Positions 47,780-59,870 are shown, counted from the first letter of the stretch. The stretch: DNA of 64,000 nt from Physella acuta (GCF_028476545.1 NW_026732026.1:186001-250000), one strand, 5' to 3'. Numbers and translations: made by a program. Notes: generated from the letters alone by a model not told the origin.

Positions 47780-47972
47780 CTGTGTGCATGTGTGTATGTG
47801 TATGTGTGTATGTGTGTATGTGTGCATGTGTATGTGTGCATGTGTATGTGTGCATGTGTATGTGTGCATGTGTATGTGTATGTGTGCATCTGTATGTGTG
47901 CATGTGTATGTGTGCATGTGTATGTGTGTATGTGTATGTGTGTATGTGTATGTCTGTATCTGTGTGTAAGAG
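47780..47972 (+). repeat. Simple TGTGCATGTGTA repeat
   Basis: About 12-bp units of (TG)n interrupted by CA and TA; open in all + frames as an artefact. Confidence 0.92.
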
Positions 47973-48011
47973 GCAGGTTTCAATGGCCATCGAGGACGAA
48001 TGTGCCCTTTG

Positions 48012-48305
48012 CTCCGGATAATGTGTGCATGTGTATGTATGTATCTCCGGATAATGTGTGCATGTGTATGTATGTATCTCCGGATAATGTGTGCATGTGT
48101 ATGTATGTATCTCCGGATAATGTGTGCATGTGTATGTATGTATCTCCGGATAATGTGTGCATGTGTATGTATGTATCTCCGGATAATGTGTGCATGTGTA
48201 TGTATGTATCTCCGGATAATGTGTGCATGTGTATGTATGTATCTCCGGATAATGTGTGCATGTGTATGTATGTATCTCCGGATAATGTGTGCATGTTTAT
48301 TTATG
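48012..48305 (+). repeat. 33-bp minisatellite, 9 copies
   Basis: Units hold CTCCGGATAATGTGTGCATG and TGTATGTATGTA. Almost perfectly homogeneous. It probably grew from the neighbouring TGTGCATG tract after capturing CTCCGGATAA. Confidence 0.95.
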
Positions 48306-49269
48306 TCCGAGCCCCAAATGTTTTTTTAACTGGCCACAGATCTCGTGGAATCGCTCTCACTGCGGCTCATATTCCAGAACGTTCGAAATCTAACGGTGGG
48401 GGACGCTCCCAGGGGTGTCCATCAACCTTCCCGTAACGAGGGCCAACGAGTTTGTTTGATTGAAAACGACACTCTTGCCTAACCCCCCTCACTCCTTGCC
48501 CGAAAACCCCTGTTTTTGTTAACCCTTATATCCCGCCGCAATAGGGTGTGGGTGGGGGGGGGGGGGCTAACTTTTAACTGCAGTGAGCATTGTAAAGGAA
48601 GGCCCACGTAACATCTGTAACTTGCTGAAAATGTTACTGATAGATGACTATCTTAACAACATGTAAGTCGGTTGTTATTTTTTATTTTACTTAATAATGG
48701 ACTAACATCAGTTTATACTTTCTCAAACAATCATTACAAATATATATATTAAAAAGTTTGCACCTTAAAATTCCACCAGTCGCGGATTTGGGTTTCATAG
48801 TACTTGGAGTATAGTGTTTTTATTTCCGGTAATGCTAGGTACTCTTTTTAACTGAGTGGACACACAAAAAATGTTAAACCTCCAATTTCTGAATTGACAA
48901 AATCTAATGTGTCCCTTCGTTTCAAAGCTTATTATTATTATCTGCATTAAAATGCAAACTCCGTTATACAATTATGGTAATTAAGATAAGTTATAAACTT
49001 TCATGGTCCCCTCTCACCACTAAATTAAAACTAATTAGCCAATTAAATTTGGGTCTTTTGATCTTTCCTGTTTTATATAGAGCTCTGCTATTTCTCGTCA
49101 TCAATTTTTATACGTTGACCTTGACCTCGATATAATGACTCTGTTATCTTTCTTCCCCTCGCCCGACCCCCCTTCCTTTCATCAATGACGCATTGAGTAA
49201 ACCTCGACTGTTTCATCTCGGGTCAAGGGTCACCTGTGGGGTGGGGGAGCGGGGAGCGCCCGGGTCCAC
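48306..49269. other. Unannotated intron
   Basis: Unique. CTAATTAGCCAATTAAATTT near 49031 is a dense homeodomain-type core. No gene. Confidence 0.45.
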
Positions 49270-49832
49270 AAACCTCCCCACAATCCCCAGCGCCCCGTGT
49301 CATCGAGCCTACAGTTACCAAATAAATTGAGCCCGACACAAACCTCCCCACAATCCCCAGCGCCCCGTGTCATCGAGCCTACAGTTACCAAATAAATTGA
49401 GCCCGACACAAACCTCCCCACAATCCCCAGCGCCCCGTGTCATCGAGCCTACAGTTACCAAATAAATTGAGCCCGACACAAACCTCCCCACAATCCCCAG
49501 CGCCCCGTGTCATCGAGCCTACAGTTACCAAATAAATTGAGCCCGACACAAACCTCCCCACAATCCCCAGCGCCCCGTGTCATCGAGCCCACAGTTACCA
49601 AATAAATTGAGCCCGACACAAACCTCCCCACAATCCCCAGCGCCCCGTGTCATCGAGCCCACAGTTACCAAATAAATTGAGCCCGACACAAACCTCCCCA
49701 CAATCCCCAGCGCCCCGTGTCATCGAGCCTACAGTTACCAAATAAATTGAGCCCGACACAAACCTCCCCACAATCCCCAGCGCCCCGTGTCATCGAGCCT
49801 ACAGTTACCAAATAAATTGAGCCCCGAGAGTA
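49270..49832 (+). repeat. 70-bp minisatellite, 8 copies, near-identical
   Basis: Units hold AAACCTCCCCACAATCCCCA, GCGCCCCGTGTCATCGAGCC and ACAGTTACCAAATAAATTGA. Copies differ only at one C/T site I noticed, so the array is recently expanded or homogenised. Each unit carries an AATAAA word on the + strand. Confidence 0.96.
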
Positions 49833-51208
49833 AATAAGCCCGCGCGCCCCACATACAGGTGAGTACATCAAGAAACGGCTCACGTCTGCTGACATGTGCT
49901 CTCATCTGGGGACCTCACAGGGGGAATTATCCTCCCACCCTCACCCCACCCTCACCCCTCCCCGACCGTCGTTTACTCTCAAGTTCATAAATAAAGAATT
50001 GTATCAATGCTATAATAATGAGAGCAGAAAAGCGTGAGAGAAAGCGAGGGAAATTATGGGGAGAGAGTGAGAGAGGAGAGAATGACCGACATCTAACATG
50101 TAGACTATGTAGAAACATCCCCATCCGCTACTGAACTTCAAACGATTTTCCTCACTTGAGTGTTTTATGTCATGGCTGAGTTTTGTGCTATTCGACTTTT
50201 TTTTGTGGCAGCCTTTTACGAACACACTGACATATGTTGGTGTTAATCTTGATCAACCTACTATCAACCGTTGAGATACACTGTCGAATATTTCTCTTTT
50301 TGACCGACTTGCGAGTGTTTGTAGTACAGTAGACGGTTAAATGATAGTTTACAAGCTATGGTCAACTTGGGACGTATTAGGTTTATGCTGTTGTTAAAGT
50401 TAGTGGGTTTAGTCTCAAAAGGCTAGGGTTTACACAGTGGAGTTAGATTTGTTATCTTTACATGCTGTGTGTTTAGGGGTTACATATGGTTAAGATTTAA
50501 GACGATTTGTAAGGTGTTTGGGTTTAAAATATTGGTTTATTACGGTGGGTTTAACTAAGCTTTCAGCAGATTAATGTTTATCAAGTAAGCAGAAAATTAA
50601 AATTATCAAAAAAGGACTTCCAAAGATTCTTAATCTCTAACCAGAATTTTAAAAAAAATTAAAATAGTGTGGAGACAAATGGAACCAAAGAATACATTTG
50701 CCAACTATCATTACAAGCACAATCTCCAGGTGGATTATAGAATATCCCTAGCACAATCTTCAGGTGATTATAGAATATCCCTAGCACAATCTCCAGGTGA
50801 TTATAGAATATCCATCAAAGTGTAGGAAAACCTGGCGACCGGAAATGGCCTTGAAGAATGTCAGTACCTGCCTGCGATGGGAACACCTGGAGAGAGCACC
50901 CTAGAGCTAAGCAAATATCACCCTGACAACGTCCCCGTGGGGGCCGGCACATGGCTGGTGGGGCGTCCGGCTGTGGGGGCCGGCACATTGTGTGAGTAGA
51001 TTTGGGAGGAATTATAAGACAGACATCGAGAGTCAGAACGAGGATGCACGTGATTGTGTGTGTATGAGGATATGTGCTCTTTTTTATGTTTTGTAGGGGG
51101 GGGGGGGTTGTTGGAAATGTTATATCTCTGCTAGTCTAAGAATAGTTTGATATTCACTTGCTGGGGGAGGAGGGCGTGTGGGTGTGGGGTGGAGGGGGAT
51201 GTGGGTTG
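49833..51208. other. Unannotated intron with a 3-copy repeat
   Basis: About 33-bp repeat (GCACAATCTCCAGGTGATTA) three times at 50715-50812. GGGGGCCGGCACAT is duplicated at 50939-50990. No gene. Confidence 0.5.
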
Positions 51209-51392
51209 TTCTGTTGAAAATACTACATCTCTGTTGAAAATACTACATCTCTGTTGAAAATACTACATCTCTGTTGAAAATACTACATCTCTGTTGAAAA
51301 TACTAGATCTCTGTTGAAAATACTACATCTCTGTTGAAAATGCTACATCTCTGTTGAAAATGCTACATCTCTGTTGAAAATGCTACACGTCT
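51209..51392 (+). repeat. 20-bp minisatellite (CTCTGTTGAAAATACTACAT), 9 copies
   Basis: Nearly identical units; the last three have GCTACAT. Confidence 0.95.
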
Positions 51393-51670
51393 ACACGTCT
51401 TAGAATAGTTTGATCCTCTTGCCTCAGGTTAGGTTGACGTCTTAGAAATTAGCTTCCGGGTCACATTAAAAAAATAAACATCATTTCGATTCTTTCATAT
51501 TTTTTTCTTTTTTTTTTTTTTTTGCTGGAATAGAATTGAATCCAAGCACTTAACGTTATTTAAGATTCATTTGATTCTATTTTCGCTTCTTGGCTATCCT
51601 TTTATTGAATCGATAAATATTTTTATCGTGAATGTGGTTATGTTATGACATGATTTACCCTGTGATCCAG

Positions 51671-51862
51671 TACTAATTACATCACTTTAATTAGACCATA
51701 TTTAATTGCCACTAATGGTTACTTTTATCATCCATGGTACAGCTCCGCACTAGTTGTTTTTCTTTTAAATTTTGTGTAGTAATGATACGATCTTCATCAT
51801 ATTGAGTCAAGATATTGGAAACTGCTCCAGCAATTAGACACGACTCATTAAAGTAATTAGGA
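51671..51862. promoter_or_regulatory. Homeodomain-type TAAT cluster
   Basis: Six TAATTA/ATTA-type cores (ACTAATTACA, TTTAATTAGA, TTTAATTGCC, CACTAATGG, GCAATTAGAC, AGTAATTAGG) in under 200 bp of unique sequence. The intron is A/T-rich, so chance is a real alternative. Confidence 0.25.
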
Positions 51863-53680
51863 AGAAAGCCTCGGTGTGAGTGTTCGCTGGCCGGTTGATT
51901 GTGTGGCCAGGGAACAATCGGGTTTTAATGTCAAACTTTTTTTTTCTTTACGTTTTCATACGGATTTAATTACCAATGTTAACTCTGATGTTAATCACGT
52001 TAACTTTAACGATTGGGATATGCTAATTTGATGGCCGCTGTGGTCGCGGTCACCATTTCATAGCTCGGCCTTGAGTTATTGTGTGGGTAAAACGTCACTG
52101 AAATATGGTGTGGGAGGGGGGGCGTACACGTCCCCGTGTCAGGCACCACCACACCAGGGGTATCGGTGTCGCAGTCATCAAATGGGCGTAAAACGCGCGA
52201 CGTCTGCCCGATTGACAGCCGGGTACTAAAACCCATCCGCCCGTATTAGTTATCTTCCCTCGTAAAATCGGCGCCGGAAAATCCGACACCAGCCATAAAA
52301 CGGCGCAGACAATCTGGCACGTCTGATACACCCCGACTACAAAAAGCTGGCCAGATTTAAGTACATTGGCAAGTGAAATAGAATAGTCCTCTCTGTTTCT
52401 CTGGCTAACTAAAACAAATATATAATTCGACTCGTGAACGAGAATGAACGTGTTTATTGTTGTTGGGTGGGCGGGGGTAAAGTAGTTCACTGTCAAATGA
52501 AGCTATTTTTTTTTTCTTGAATCCTTGTTGAAATACGGTTTGGCTAAACACGACCAGATTTTTATCTGGAACAAGTAGGTGACTGTTATGGCCACTTGAC
52601 TTCACCAGAATTCGGTACACAATTTTGTGGGTCGTTTTAACAATTAAAAACTCCGCGTATTTCAGTATATGGTTCTTTATGTAAGAGATGCTTCTGCATA
52701 CATATCAACATACGGAGAATTATTTCCGTTATTTTCAATATAGGTTTTGGGGGTTTATTTTTTTTTAATTCAAATTTTAAAAAAATTAAAATCCTAACGA
52801 AATTAGTCTTAACCGTAAATGAGAAGTATAACCATTCTGCAACAAATACATCCATAATCTTTATGACTGATTAAACTTGAACTAAAAGGTTAATTTTTAA
52901 ATAAAATATTTCCCGAGAATTGCTGTTGTGATATGTAAGTTTGTGGCATTCCCCTTAGATACTTATAAATTGATGCCACTTGCTACTTTTTATGAATAAG
53001 TGGTATGCTAAAATCTGAAACCAATGCGTCAAATCGCAAAGAACTTTAAGTCTTGTTGGTTGAGGCAAGACATAATAAAGAAAAGACATTTGATGCGGGA
53101 CTGTTCTTTTTTTTTATGATAGCACGGCAGATCAAGTGTTACATTTTGTTTGTAGAAGGTTGACACGAGATTAGGATTTTGTTTTTACGGAAGACCGTCA
53201 CGTCATGTGTAATGTTTTTTTTTTCTTTCGGCTTCCCATTCATGCAATCGTTGGGGTGAGACTGGGGTGGGAAATAAACAGTAAGGGGGTCTAGTTGTTG
53301 TAGCGTTGTTTTTGTTGAACGTGAAACGTAAATAGGGTTTTTTACTAAAACAATATCATGACAGGGTCTAATGTCAGTGTCAGTGTCTAATGTTAGTGTC
53401 AGTGTCTAAAATCAGTGGGTAATGTCAGTTTCTAATGTCAGTTTTTAATGTCAGTCTATATAGTCAGTATCTGATGTCAGTCTTTAATGCCAGTATTTAA
53501 TGTCAGTGTCTGGGCCGATCGTGTTTTATCTGGATTAGTCATGGTCCACAGAACATCAGGTAACATCCCCCCCCCCCCCCCCACACACCCACCCACCACG
53601 TAACGGTTCGTTAGTCTATAAATATAACAATAACAGACATGCCATTGGTATTAAGGCTTTAAGCAATAGCTGACATGTCA
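51863..53680. other. Unannotated intron
   Basis: A degenerate AATGTCAGTGTCT repeat (about 10 loose units) lies at 53370-53515 and a C run at 53568-53581. A GC-richer stretch at 52100-52330 has minus-strand frames without a recognised domain. Confidence 0.45.
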
Positions 53681-53682
53681 GT

Positions 53683-53768
53683 GACATTTATGCTTACAGC
53701 AATAGCTGACATGTCAGTGGCATTTAGGCTTAAAAAATAGCTGACATGTCAGTGACATTTAGGCTTAA
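53683..53768 (+). repeat. Short repeat with AGCTGACATGTCAGTG palindrome, 3 copies
   Basis: Each unit carries CTGACATGTCAG, a perfect 12-bp palindrome, and GGCTTA(A/C)A. Confidence 0.8.
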
Positions 53769-54076
53769 AGTACCTCCACTCATCCAGCTTATAGGCTACA
53801 TCTCTACGACACGGACTAAGATGAAAGAATACAGCAAAAATAATGACTGATAGACAGAGCTCCAATTTGTTCATATTTAAATGCCGAATAGTGGGGAGGC
53901 TAAACAGCTCCTGTGTTTGCGGAGGATAGACAAAGTCCTGGCTAGAGGCTAGATGGAGTCTGGGTATGCAGGGGCTATACGGAGTCTGGGTATGAAGCGA
54001 TTTGGCATAAGCTGCTGAGTAGGAGGATAGTCTAAAATAGGCAAAGTTTTCAGATTTAGATTTTACATTGTAGTAA

Positions 54077-54443
54077 GGGGGTCGTCCATAAATGACGTCA
54101 CACTCGTAGGGGGAGGGGGAGTCGGTAATTTTGTGACGATGTGTGCGACGTCACACTTTTGCTGTACAGAAAAGAAATTAGAAAACGAATTTTAGACGTT
54201 ATTTTGCGTTTTAGAAAACAGTTTTAATAAATTGTAATAGGAATTTTGACAGATTTCAGACAAGATTTTGGAAAAATATCAATGTTTTTAAAAAAATTCA
54301 ACTGCAATTTTGAGGGAGGTTGTAGGATGAGGTGTTACGTCATTTTAGGGGGGGGGGTCTGGCTTTTTGTGACGACGTGTGACGGAGGGGAGGGGGGGAG
54401 GTAAAATCGTCCAAAAAAAGCGTGAAGTCATTTATAGATGACC
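54077..54443 (+). mobile_element. Harbinger-like TIR element, copy 1
   Basis: The left end is GGGGGTCGTCCATAAATGAC followed by GTCACAC. The right end, reverse-complemented, is GGTCATCTATAAATGACTTC. It is flanked by TAA (54074-54076) and TTA (54444-54446), compatible with a 3-bp TWA target. The interior (367 bp total) has no transposase and matches copy 2 in reverse. The left tip carries the CRE octamer TGACGTCA. Confidence 0.85.
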
Positions 54444-54794
54444 TTAAGTTTACATCTATTAGCTTTTGTCTTGCATTGATGCTTGCCAGTTGATAATGCT
54501 CGTGTATTGAAGTTGTTTCTATCAAAGATTATCTTTAAAAGTGTCTACTTCGCTCGACCCAAACCTCAGTTTTAGTATCTCATTTGTTAGATAGGTTGAA
54601 CCGTGGTGAAAATTGATTGGGTCAATGGTGTTTATCTCCCCTGTAAATACAATTACTTTTAAGAGTTACAGAACGTCGCGAGGACGCGAGAGTTATGGTC
54701 CCTGCCAACCACCTGCCGTGAACTGTTTACAATTTAGTCAAACGCGAGCGGAGTTGTGTCCCATTTCAAACTTCAGAGACAGAGTTCACTTTGT

Positions 54795-54990
54795 GGGCTA
54801 ATGGGCAAGTGGTTACTTACTAAATTAGTTCTTGGGCTAATGGGCTAGTGGTTAATTACTAAATTAGTTTGTGGGTTAATGGGCTAGTGGTTACTTACTA
54901 AATTAGTTCGTGGGCTAATGGGCTAGTGGTTACTTACTAAATTAGTTCTTGGGCTAATGGGCTAGTGGTTAATTACTAAATTAGTTCGTT
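54795..54990 (+). repeat. 41-bp minisatellite, 5 copies
   Basis: Units hold GGGCTAATGGGCTAGTGGTT and ACTTACTAAATTAGTTC. Confidence 0.93.
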
Positions 54991-55264
54991 TTACTTTTTT
55001 GTCTGCTAAGTCGAATATTGAAGCAAGTTAGTTGAATTCATCTCAACTTAAATAATCGTCTAACTGTTACCTTATGTCATAGTTGAAACTCGACACTTGT
55101 TCTTGTGTAATTTGTATCCGTTTACTGAAGTGGTTTCACACTTAGCCTAAATAAAAGCCATTTATTTTAGAATTTCATTTATTTAAAAAAATGACCGACA
55201 TTTTTTTATGTAAGCTACACAACAGGTGTTTGCTAGTAGTTGCAGGAAGACGAGAATATAAGGA

Positions 55265-55390
55265 CATCCAGTCTTCTACAAGGTCATTTAATCTTGTACA
55301 AGGTCATTATGTCTTATACACGGTCATTCAGTCGTGTACAAGGTCATTCCTTCTTGTATAAGGTCATTTAGTTATTTACAAGATCACCGT
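55265..55390 (+). repeat. Degenerate 22-24-bp repeat (TACAAGGTCATT)
   Basis: About five units of AGTCTTGTACAAGGTCATT type. Confidence 0.7.
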
Positions 55391-55622
55391 CCACTAGAAA
55401 TTTCCTGTCAAAGATAATGATAATGATGGCCGTGGCGTTTAGTCTATTACAATAAACGTGTTCTTTGCGCTTCGAATACCGCTGTCTCTGATCCATCTTG
55501 CTACTACAAGTAATTAGTAATGAGGACAAATAAAACTTGTTTCCGTGCGTTCAAGAAAAACTCCTCGTCCTACACCCAATATGTATTGGCGATATACAAT
55601 ATAATCTAACTCTTTAATCTAA

Positions 55623-56047
55623 GGGGTCATCCTTAAATGACGTCACGCTTTTTTGATGATTTTTACCCCCCCCCCCCCTTCCCTCCGTCACAAAAAGCCA
55701 GACCCCCCCCCCCTAAAATGACGTCACACCTCAGCCTACACCCCCCCACACACACACACAAAATTACAGTTGAATTTTTTTTAAATAGCTATATTTTTCC
55801 AAAATCTTGTCTGAACTCTGTCAAAATAGAGTATTTTAATCAATTCCTATTACAATTTATTAAAACAGTTTTCTAAAACGCAAAATAACGTCTAAAATTC
55901 GTTTTCTAACATTGCTTTTTTATAATGCAAAAGTGTGACGTCGCACCATCAGACCCCCCCTCCCCCTCACCACACACCGTCACAAAATTACGGACCCCCC
56001 CCCCCTCCCTTCCCCCTACAAGTGTGACGTCATTTATGGACGACCCC
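55623..56047 (-). mobile_element. Harbinger-like TIR element, copy 2 (inverted)
   Basis: Ends GGGGTCATCCTTAAATGACG and, on the right, CGTCATTTATGGACGACCCC, with a perfect TAA duplication (55620-55622 and 56048-56050). Both tips carry TGACGTCA. The interior is the reverse complement of copy 1, with expanded C runs. The 3-bp TAA target and GGG-type tip fit the PIF/Harbinger group (ISL2EU-like ends are the alternative). Confidence 0.88.
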
Positions 56048-56675
56048 TAACTCTAATCTCCCGTCCAAATTAAACCCAATGTTTCCAATCTTATCCAGCC
56101 TACCAACCACATCAAGGTCTGGTCTATTACGTCATTCTGCTATCGTTACGTCACACTCACCCTACACATGTTCTACTGCAATAAACAAAACAAACATCAA
56201 ATACCCTCTAACCCAATCTTACCGTCTCCTTAAAGTACTCTCCAGCCATACACGTCTTTAATCAACTGTCACAATCATGATCTACGCTTAGTTAGGTCAC
56301 GTGTACCGTCAACCACCCCCCCTCCCACCCCACTTAAATTAACCTACCCAGTGATGATGTCATAAAACAGTGTGATTGTAAAACAAAATTAACTTCCCCC
56401 TGAGAATATTACTAGAATTGTAACGTTATCCCCACACCGTAACCCCGCCCCCTGCCCCCTCTATTGAAACGCCTGACCACACCTTTAGCACAGCAGACGA
56501 GCGTATAACTGGAGTACAACTCACACTGACGAACACGTGACCCAGTGCACGTGGGGATCACGCGCGTGCAGATAAAAAAAAATAAAAACCTGGTTGAGAT
56601 TCCGCAGCGAGACAATTAAAATGTCTAATTGATTTCAATTACCTGCTGTTTCTGTAAATTAATGCACGGCAACAT
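56048..56675. other. Unannotated intron
   Basis: Unique sequence; nothing recognised. Confidence 0.5.
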
Positions 56676-57735
56676 CACGACCATGTCTGTAGCAGACGAC
56701 TGTATCAGAGCATGTCTGTAGCAGACGACTGTATCAGAGCATGTCTGTAGCAGACGACTGTATCAGAGCATGTCTGTAGCAGACGACTGTATCAGAGCAT
56801 GTCTGTAGCAGACGACTGTATCAGAGCATGTCTGTAGCAGACGACTGTATCAGAGCATGTCTGTAGCAGACGACTGTATCAGAGCATGTCTGTAGCAGAC
56901 GACTGTATCAGAGCATGTCTGTAGCAGACGACTGTATCAGAGCATGTCTGTAGCAGACGACTGTATCAGAGCATGTCTGTAGCAGACGACTGTATCAGAG
57001 CATGTCTGTAGCAGACGACTGTATCAGAGCATGTCTGTAGCAGACGACTGTATCAGAGCATGTCTGTAGCAGACGACTGTATCAGAGCATGTCTGTAGCA
57101 GACGACTGTATCAGAGCATGTCTGTAGCAGACGACTGTATCAGAGCATGTCTGTAGCAGACGACTGTATCAGAGCATGTCTGTAGCAGACGACTGTATCA
57201 GAGCATGTCTGTAGCAGACGACTGTATCAGAGCATGTCTGTAGCAGACGACTGTATCAGAGCATGTCTGTAGCAGACGACTGTATCAGAGCATGTCTGTA
57301 GCAGACGACTGTATCAGAGCATGTCTGTAGCAGACGACTGTATCAGAGCATGTCTGTAGCAGACGACTGTATCAGAGCATGTCTGTAGCAGACGACTGTA
57401 TCAGAGCATGTCTGTAGCAGACGACTGTATCAGAGCATGTCTGTAGCAGACGACTGTATCAGAGCATGTCTGTAGCAGACGACTGTATCAGAGCATGTCT
57501 GTAGCAGACGACTGTATCAGAGCATGTCTGTAGCAGACGACTGTATCAGAGCATTTCTGTAGCAGACGAGAGCATGTCTGTAGCAGACGACTGTATCAGA
57601 GCATGTCTCTAGCAGACGACTGTATCAGAGCATGTCTGGAGCAGACGACTGTATCAGAGCATGTCTGTAGCAGACGACTGTATCAGAGCATGTTTGTAGC
57701 AGACTGTATCAGAGCATGTTTGTAGCAGACTGTAT
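56676..57735 (+). repeat. 29-bp minisatellite, about 36 copies, nearly perfect
   Basis: Unit AGCATGTCTGTAGCAGACGA plus CTGTATCAG. More than 29 consecutive units show no change that I could see; variants are confined to the last 200 bp. Each unit has an inverted pair GTCTG/CAGAC around TAG. There are no spacers, so it is not a CRISPR array. Confidence 0.97.
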
Positions 57736-58524
57736 TAGAACATTATGGCAGTCTTCATTTTTTTAAAAAGCATCTCTTAGTAAAAGAGAGAAAGTAAAAA
57801 TAAAATTCCAACAGTTTAATAAGTCTAGCTTCTTGATTGCGTTTCCACAATATGTAATGCAGGCCTTATGTAATGCAGGCCTAGTTAATATCACCATCAT
57901 AGCTATCATTCCGTGTCTGCTCTTTACACATTCTTCCTATGTATGTATTCTGTGGAGAAAAATCTGGCAAGGTATCCCCCCTCCCCCTTGTGTTATTTTT
58001 AGCAATTTACAACTGGCTAATTGCCCTGGAAAAAAAAAGTTTACGAACTTCCCTAATTCACATCAGGCATGCAGCAAGACAACTTTTTCGTGTGATCTAA
58101 TCCCCTCGGGTTTTGACTTACACGAGATGTCTAAACGCTAAGACAACAAACACAGACGAGGTGGAAGCTAGGCGTAGACAGAGCATTGTCTAGGCCGAGG
58201 CTGTGTTTTGAAAACAATCACAGAGACAAAGGGACATAAGCTGATGGTGTTAGTAAATAACCAACTTGGGAAGCAGGAGTTGTCTCTGATAACAAAATGT
58301 TATTTTTTTCGTTTTTGTACCGATGTTGATCATAACAAACACGTTTTTACTCGCTTTGGTTGAGAGGGAAAGGTATGTTTATTACCAATTTAAGTAAATA
58401 AAATTATAAAGATAATCATTAAATTAATTGTTTTGTCACTTGGGTATTTTTACACCACTATTTGTTAACGTAATTATATAGTTAACAGGATTGATTTATA
58501 TTTGCATTCCTACATTATAATCAA
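57736..58524. other. Unannotated intron
   Basis: A frame at 57833-58141 has no domain. Nothing else seen. Confidence 0.5.
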
Positions 58525-58660
58525 GGGACGGTTGGCCTAGCGGTAGAACGCTAGACTGCTAATCCGAGAGTTACGAGTTCGAATCCGGGTTCGTCAGTAA
58601 AACGTCCAAGGGTGGGGATAACGTTGACCACGCAATCCCTTCATATGCCGAGGACTTAGA
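58525..58660 (+). mobile_element. tRNA-derived SINE copy (B)
   Basis: Head GGGACGGTTGGCCTAGCGGT (box A) and CGAGTTCGAATCCGGGTTC (box B, the best-preserved copy in the window), body AAAACGTCCAAGGGTGG, then CATATGCCGAGGACTTAG, the plus-strand counterpart of the minus copies' tail. Confidence 0.75.
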
Positions 58661-58972
58661 AGCAGATAATACAAGAATATCATCGCATGATAGCAGTCTA
58701 ACTAAATTGTTCTGGTTTCGTTTTTTTAATGATTTGACAGCTACGGAAATGTTTTTAAGTTAAGAATGAAAAAAAAAATCATCACTTTATTTTTAGGAGA
58801 TGGAAATCTTTTCTTTGATGAGGAATGCTCATGACTTTATCAAATAGCTGTTTTTGTTTTTCGAATATTGAACTTTTTAATTTGTTGCCATCCCGTATCA
58901 ATGATTATTTTGTGGTTTCTCAAAAAATAATTTTTTTAAGGAACTTGCAACTCCTGGTCTGCCTGGTGTGGA

Positions 58973-59388
58973 AATATCAACATTCTCTTTGGTGCATCAA
59001 GTTTAATATCAATATTCTCTTTGGTGCATCAAGTTTAATATCAATATTCTCTTTGGTGCATCAAGTTTAATATCAATATTCTCTTTGGTGCATCAAGTTT
59101 AATATCAATATTCTCTTTGGTGCATCAAGTTTAAAATCAATATTCTCTTTGGTGCATCAAGTTTAATATCAATATTCTCTTTGGTGCATCAAGTTTAATA
59201 TCAATATTCTCTTTGGTGCATCAAGTTTAATATCAATATTCTCTTTGGTGCATCGAGTTTAATATCAATATTCTCTTTGGTGCATCAAGTTTAATATCAA
59301 TATTCTCTTTGGTGCATCAAGTTTAATATCAATAATTCTCTTTGGTGCATCAAGTTTAATATCAATATTCTCTTTGGTGCAGCAGGTT
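58973..59388 (+). repeat. 32-bp minisatellite, about 13 copies
   Basis: Units TCAATATTCTCTTTGGTGCA plus TCAAGTTTAATA, nearly identical, with one single-base insertion unit. Confidence 0.96.
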
Positions 59389-59788
59389 TTATTTGTACTT
59401 GGATTAATTGTGTTACATCAGTGTACAAACTTTGTTTTTAAAAAAAAATCGCCCCAATTGTAGCAGACAGCGCTGCCACTGAACCACACTGCCTCTCTAG
59501 ACAACTTGAAAAAATCTATTTTTAGGTCACTTACAAACTAAACTAAAACGGTACGACTACCCTTTCAATGTGACAAAGTATGTTTTCTTCCAAGCAGAAC
59601 ACTGTATTGATTTGTTAGCGTTAAAATGCTTGTTAAATATTGTTTCTGACGTTACCACTTTTCCAACATTTTTTTTTACAATTAATGCATGGCCCATGAC
59701 AGCTACAAAATTTAAAATTGACGAATGATTCGATTACAGTTTTTCTCGAGTGCACTGTATCTCATTCTTTCTCTCATAACGCCCATCT

Positions 59789-59790
<2 letters not shown>

Positions 59791-59855
<65 letters not shown>
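59791..59855. repeat. (CT)n microsatellite
   Basis: About 32 CT units, then a short TA tract that the Helitron-like element abuts. Confidence 0.96.
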
Positions 59856-59857
<2 letters not shown>

Positions 59858-59870
59858 CTATATATATATA

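Noticed and set aside
47717-48436. Sense frame of 239 codons
   Set aside because: Composed of TG-rich simple repeat plus a 33-bp array; no domain.
52095-52496. Minus-strand frame of 133 codons in a GC-richer stretch
   Set aside because: No recognisable domain or homology from memory; left as unannotated intron.
56676-57735. Possible CRISPR array
   Set aside because: Units are contiguous with no spacers, and the context is a eukaryotic intron.
58525-58660. Functional tRNA gene
   Set aside because: Box A and B are present, but the acceptor and anticodon stems do not pair and the sequence continues into a body shared with other copies; it is a SINE.
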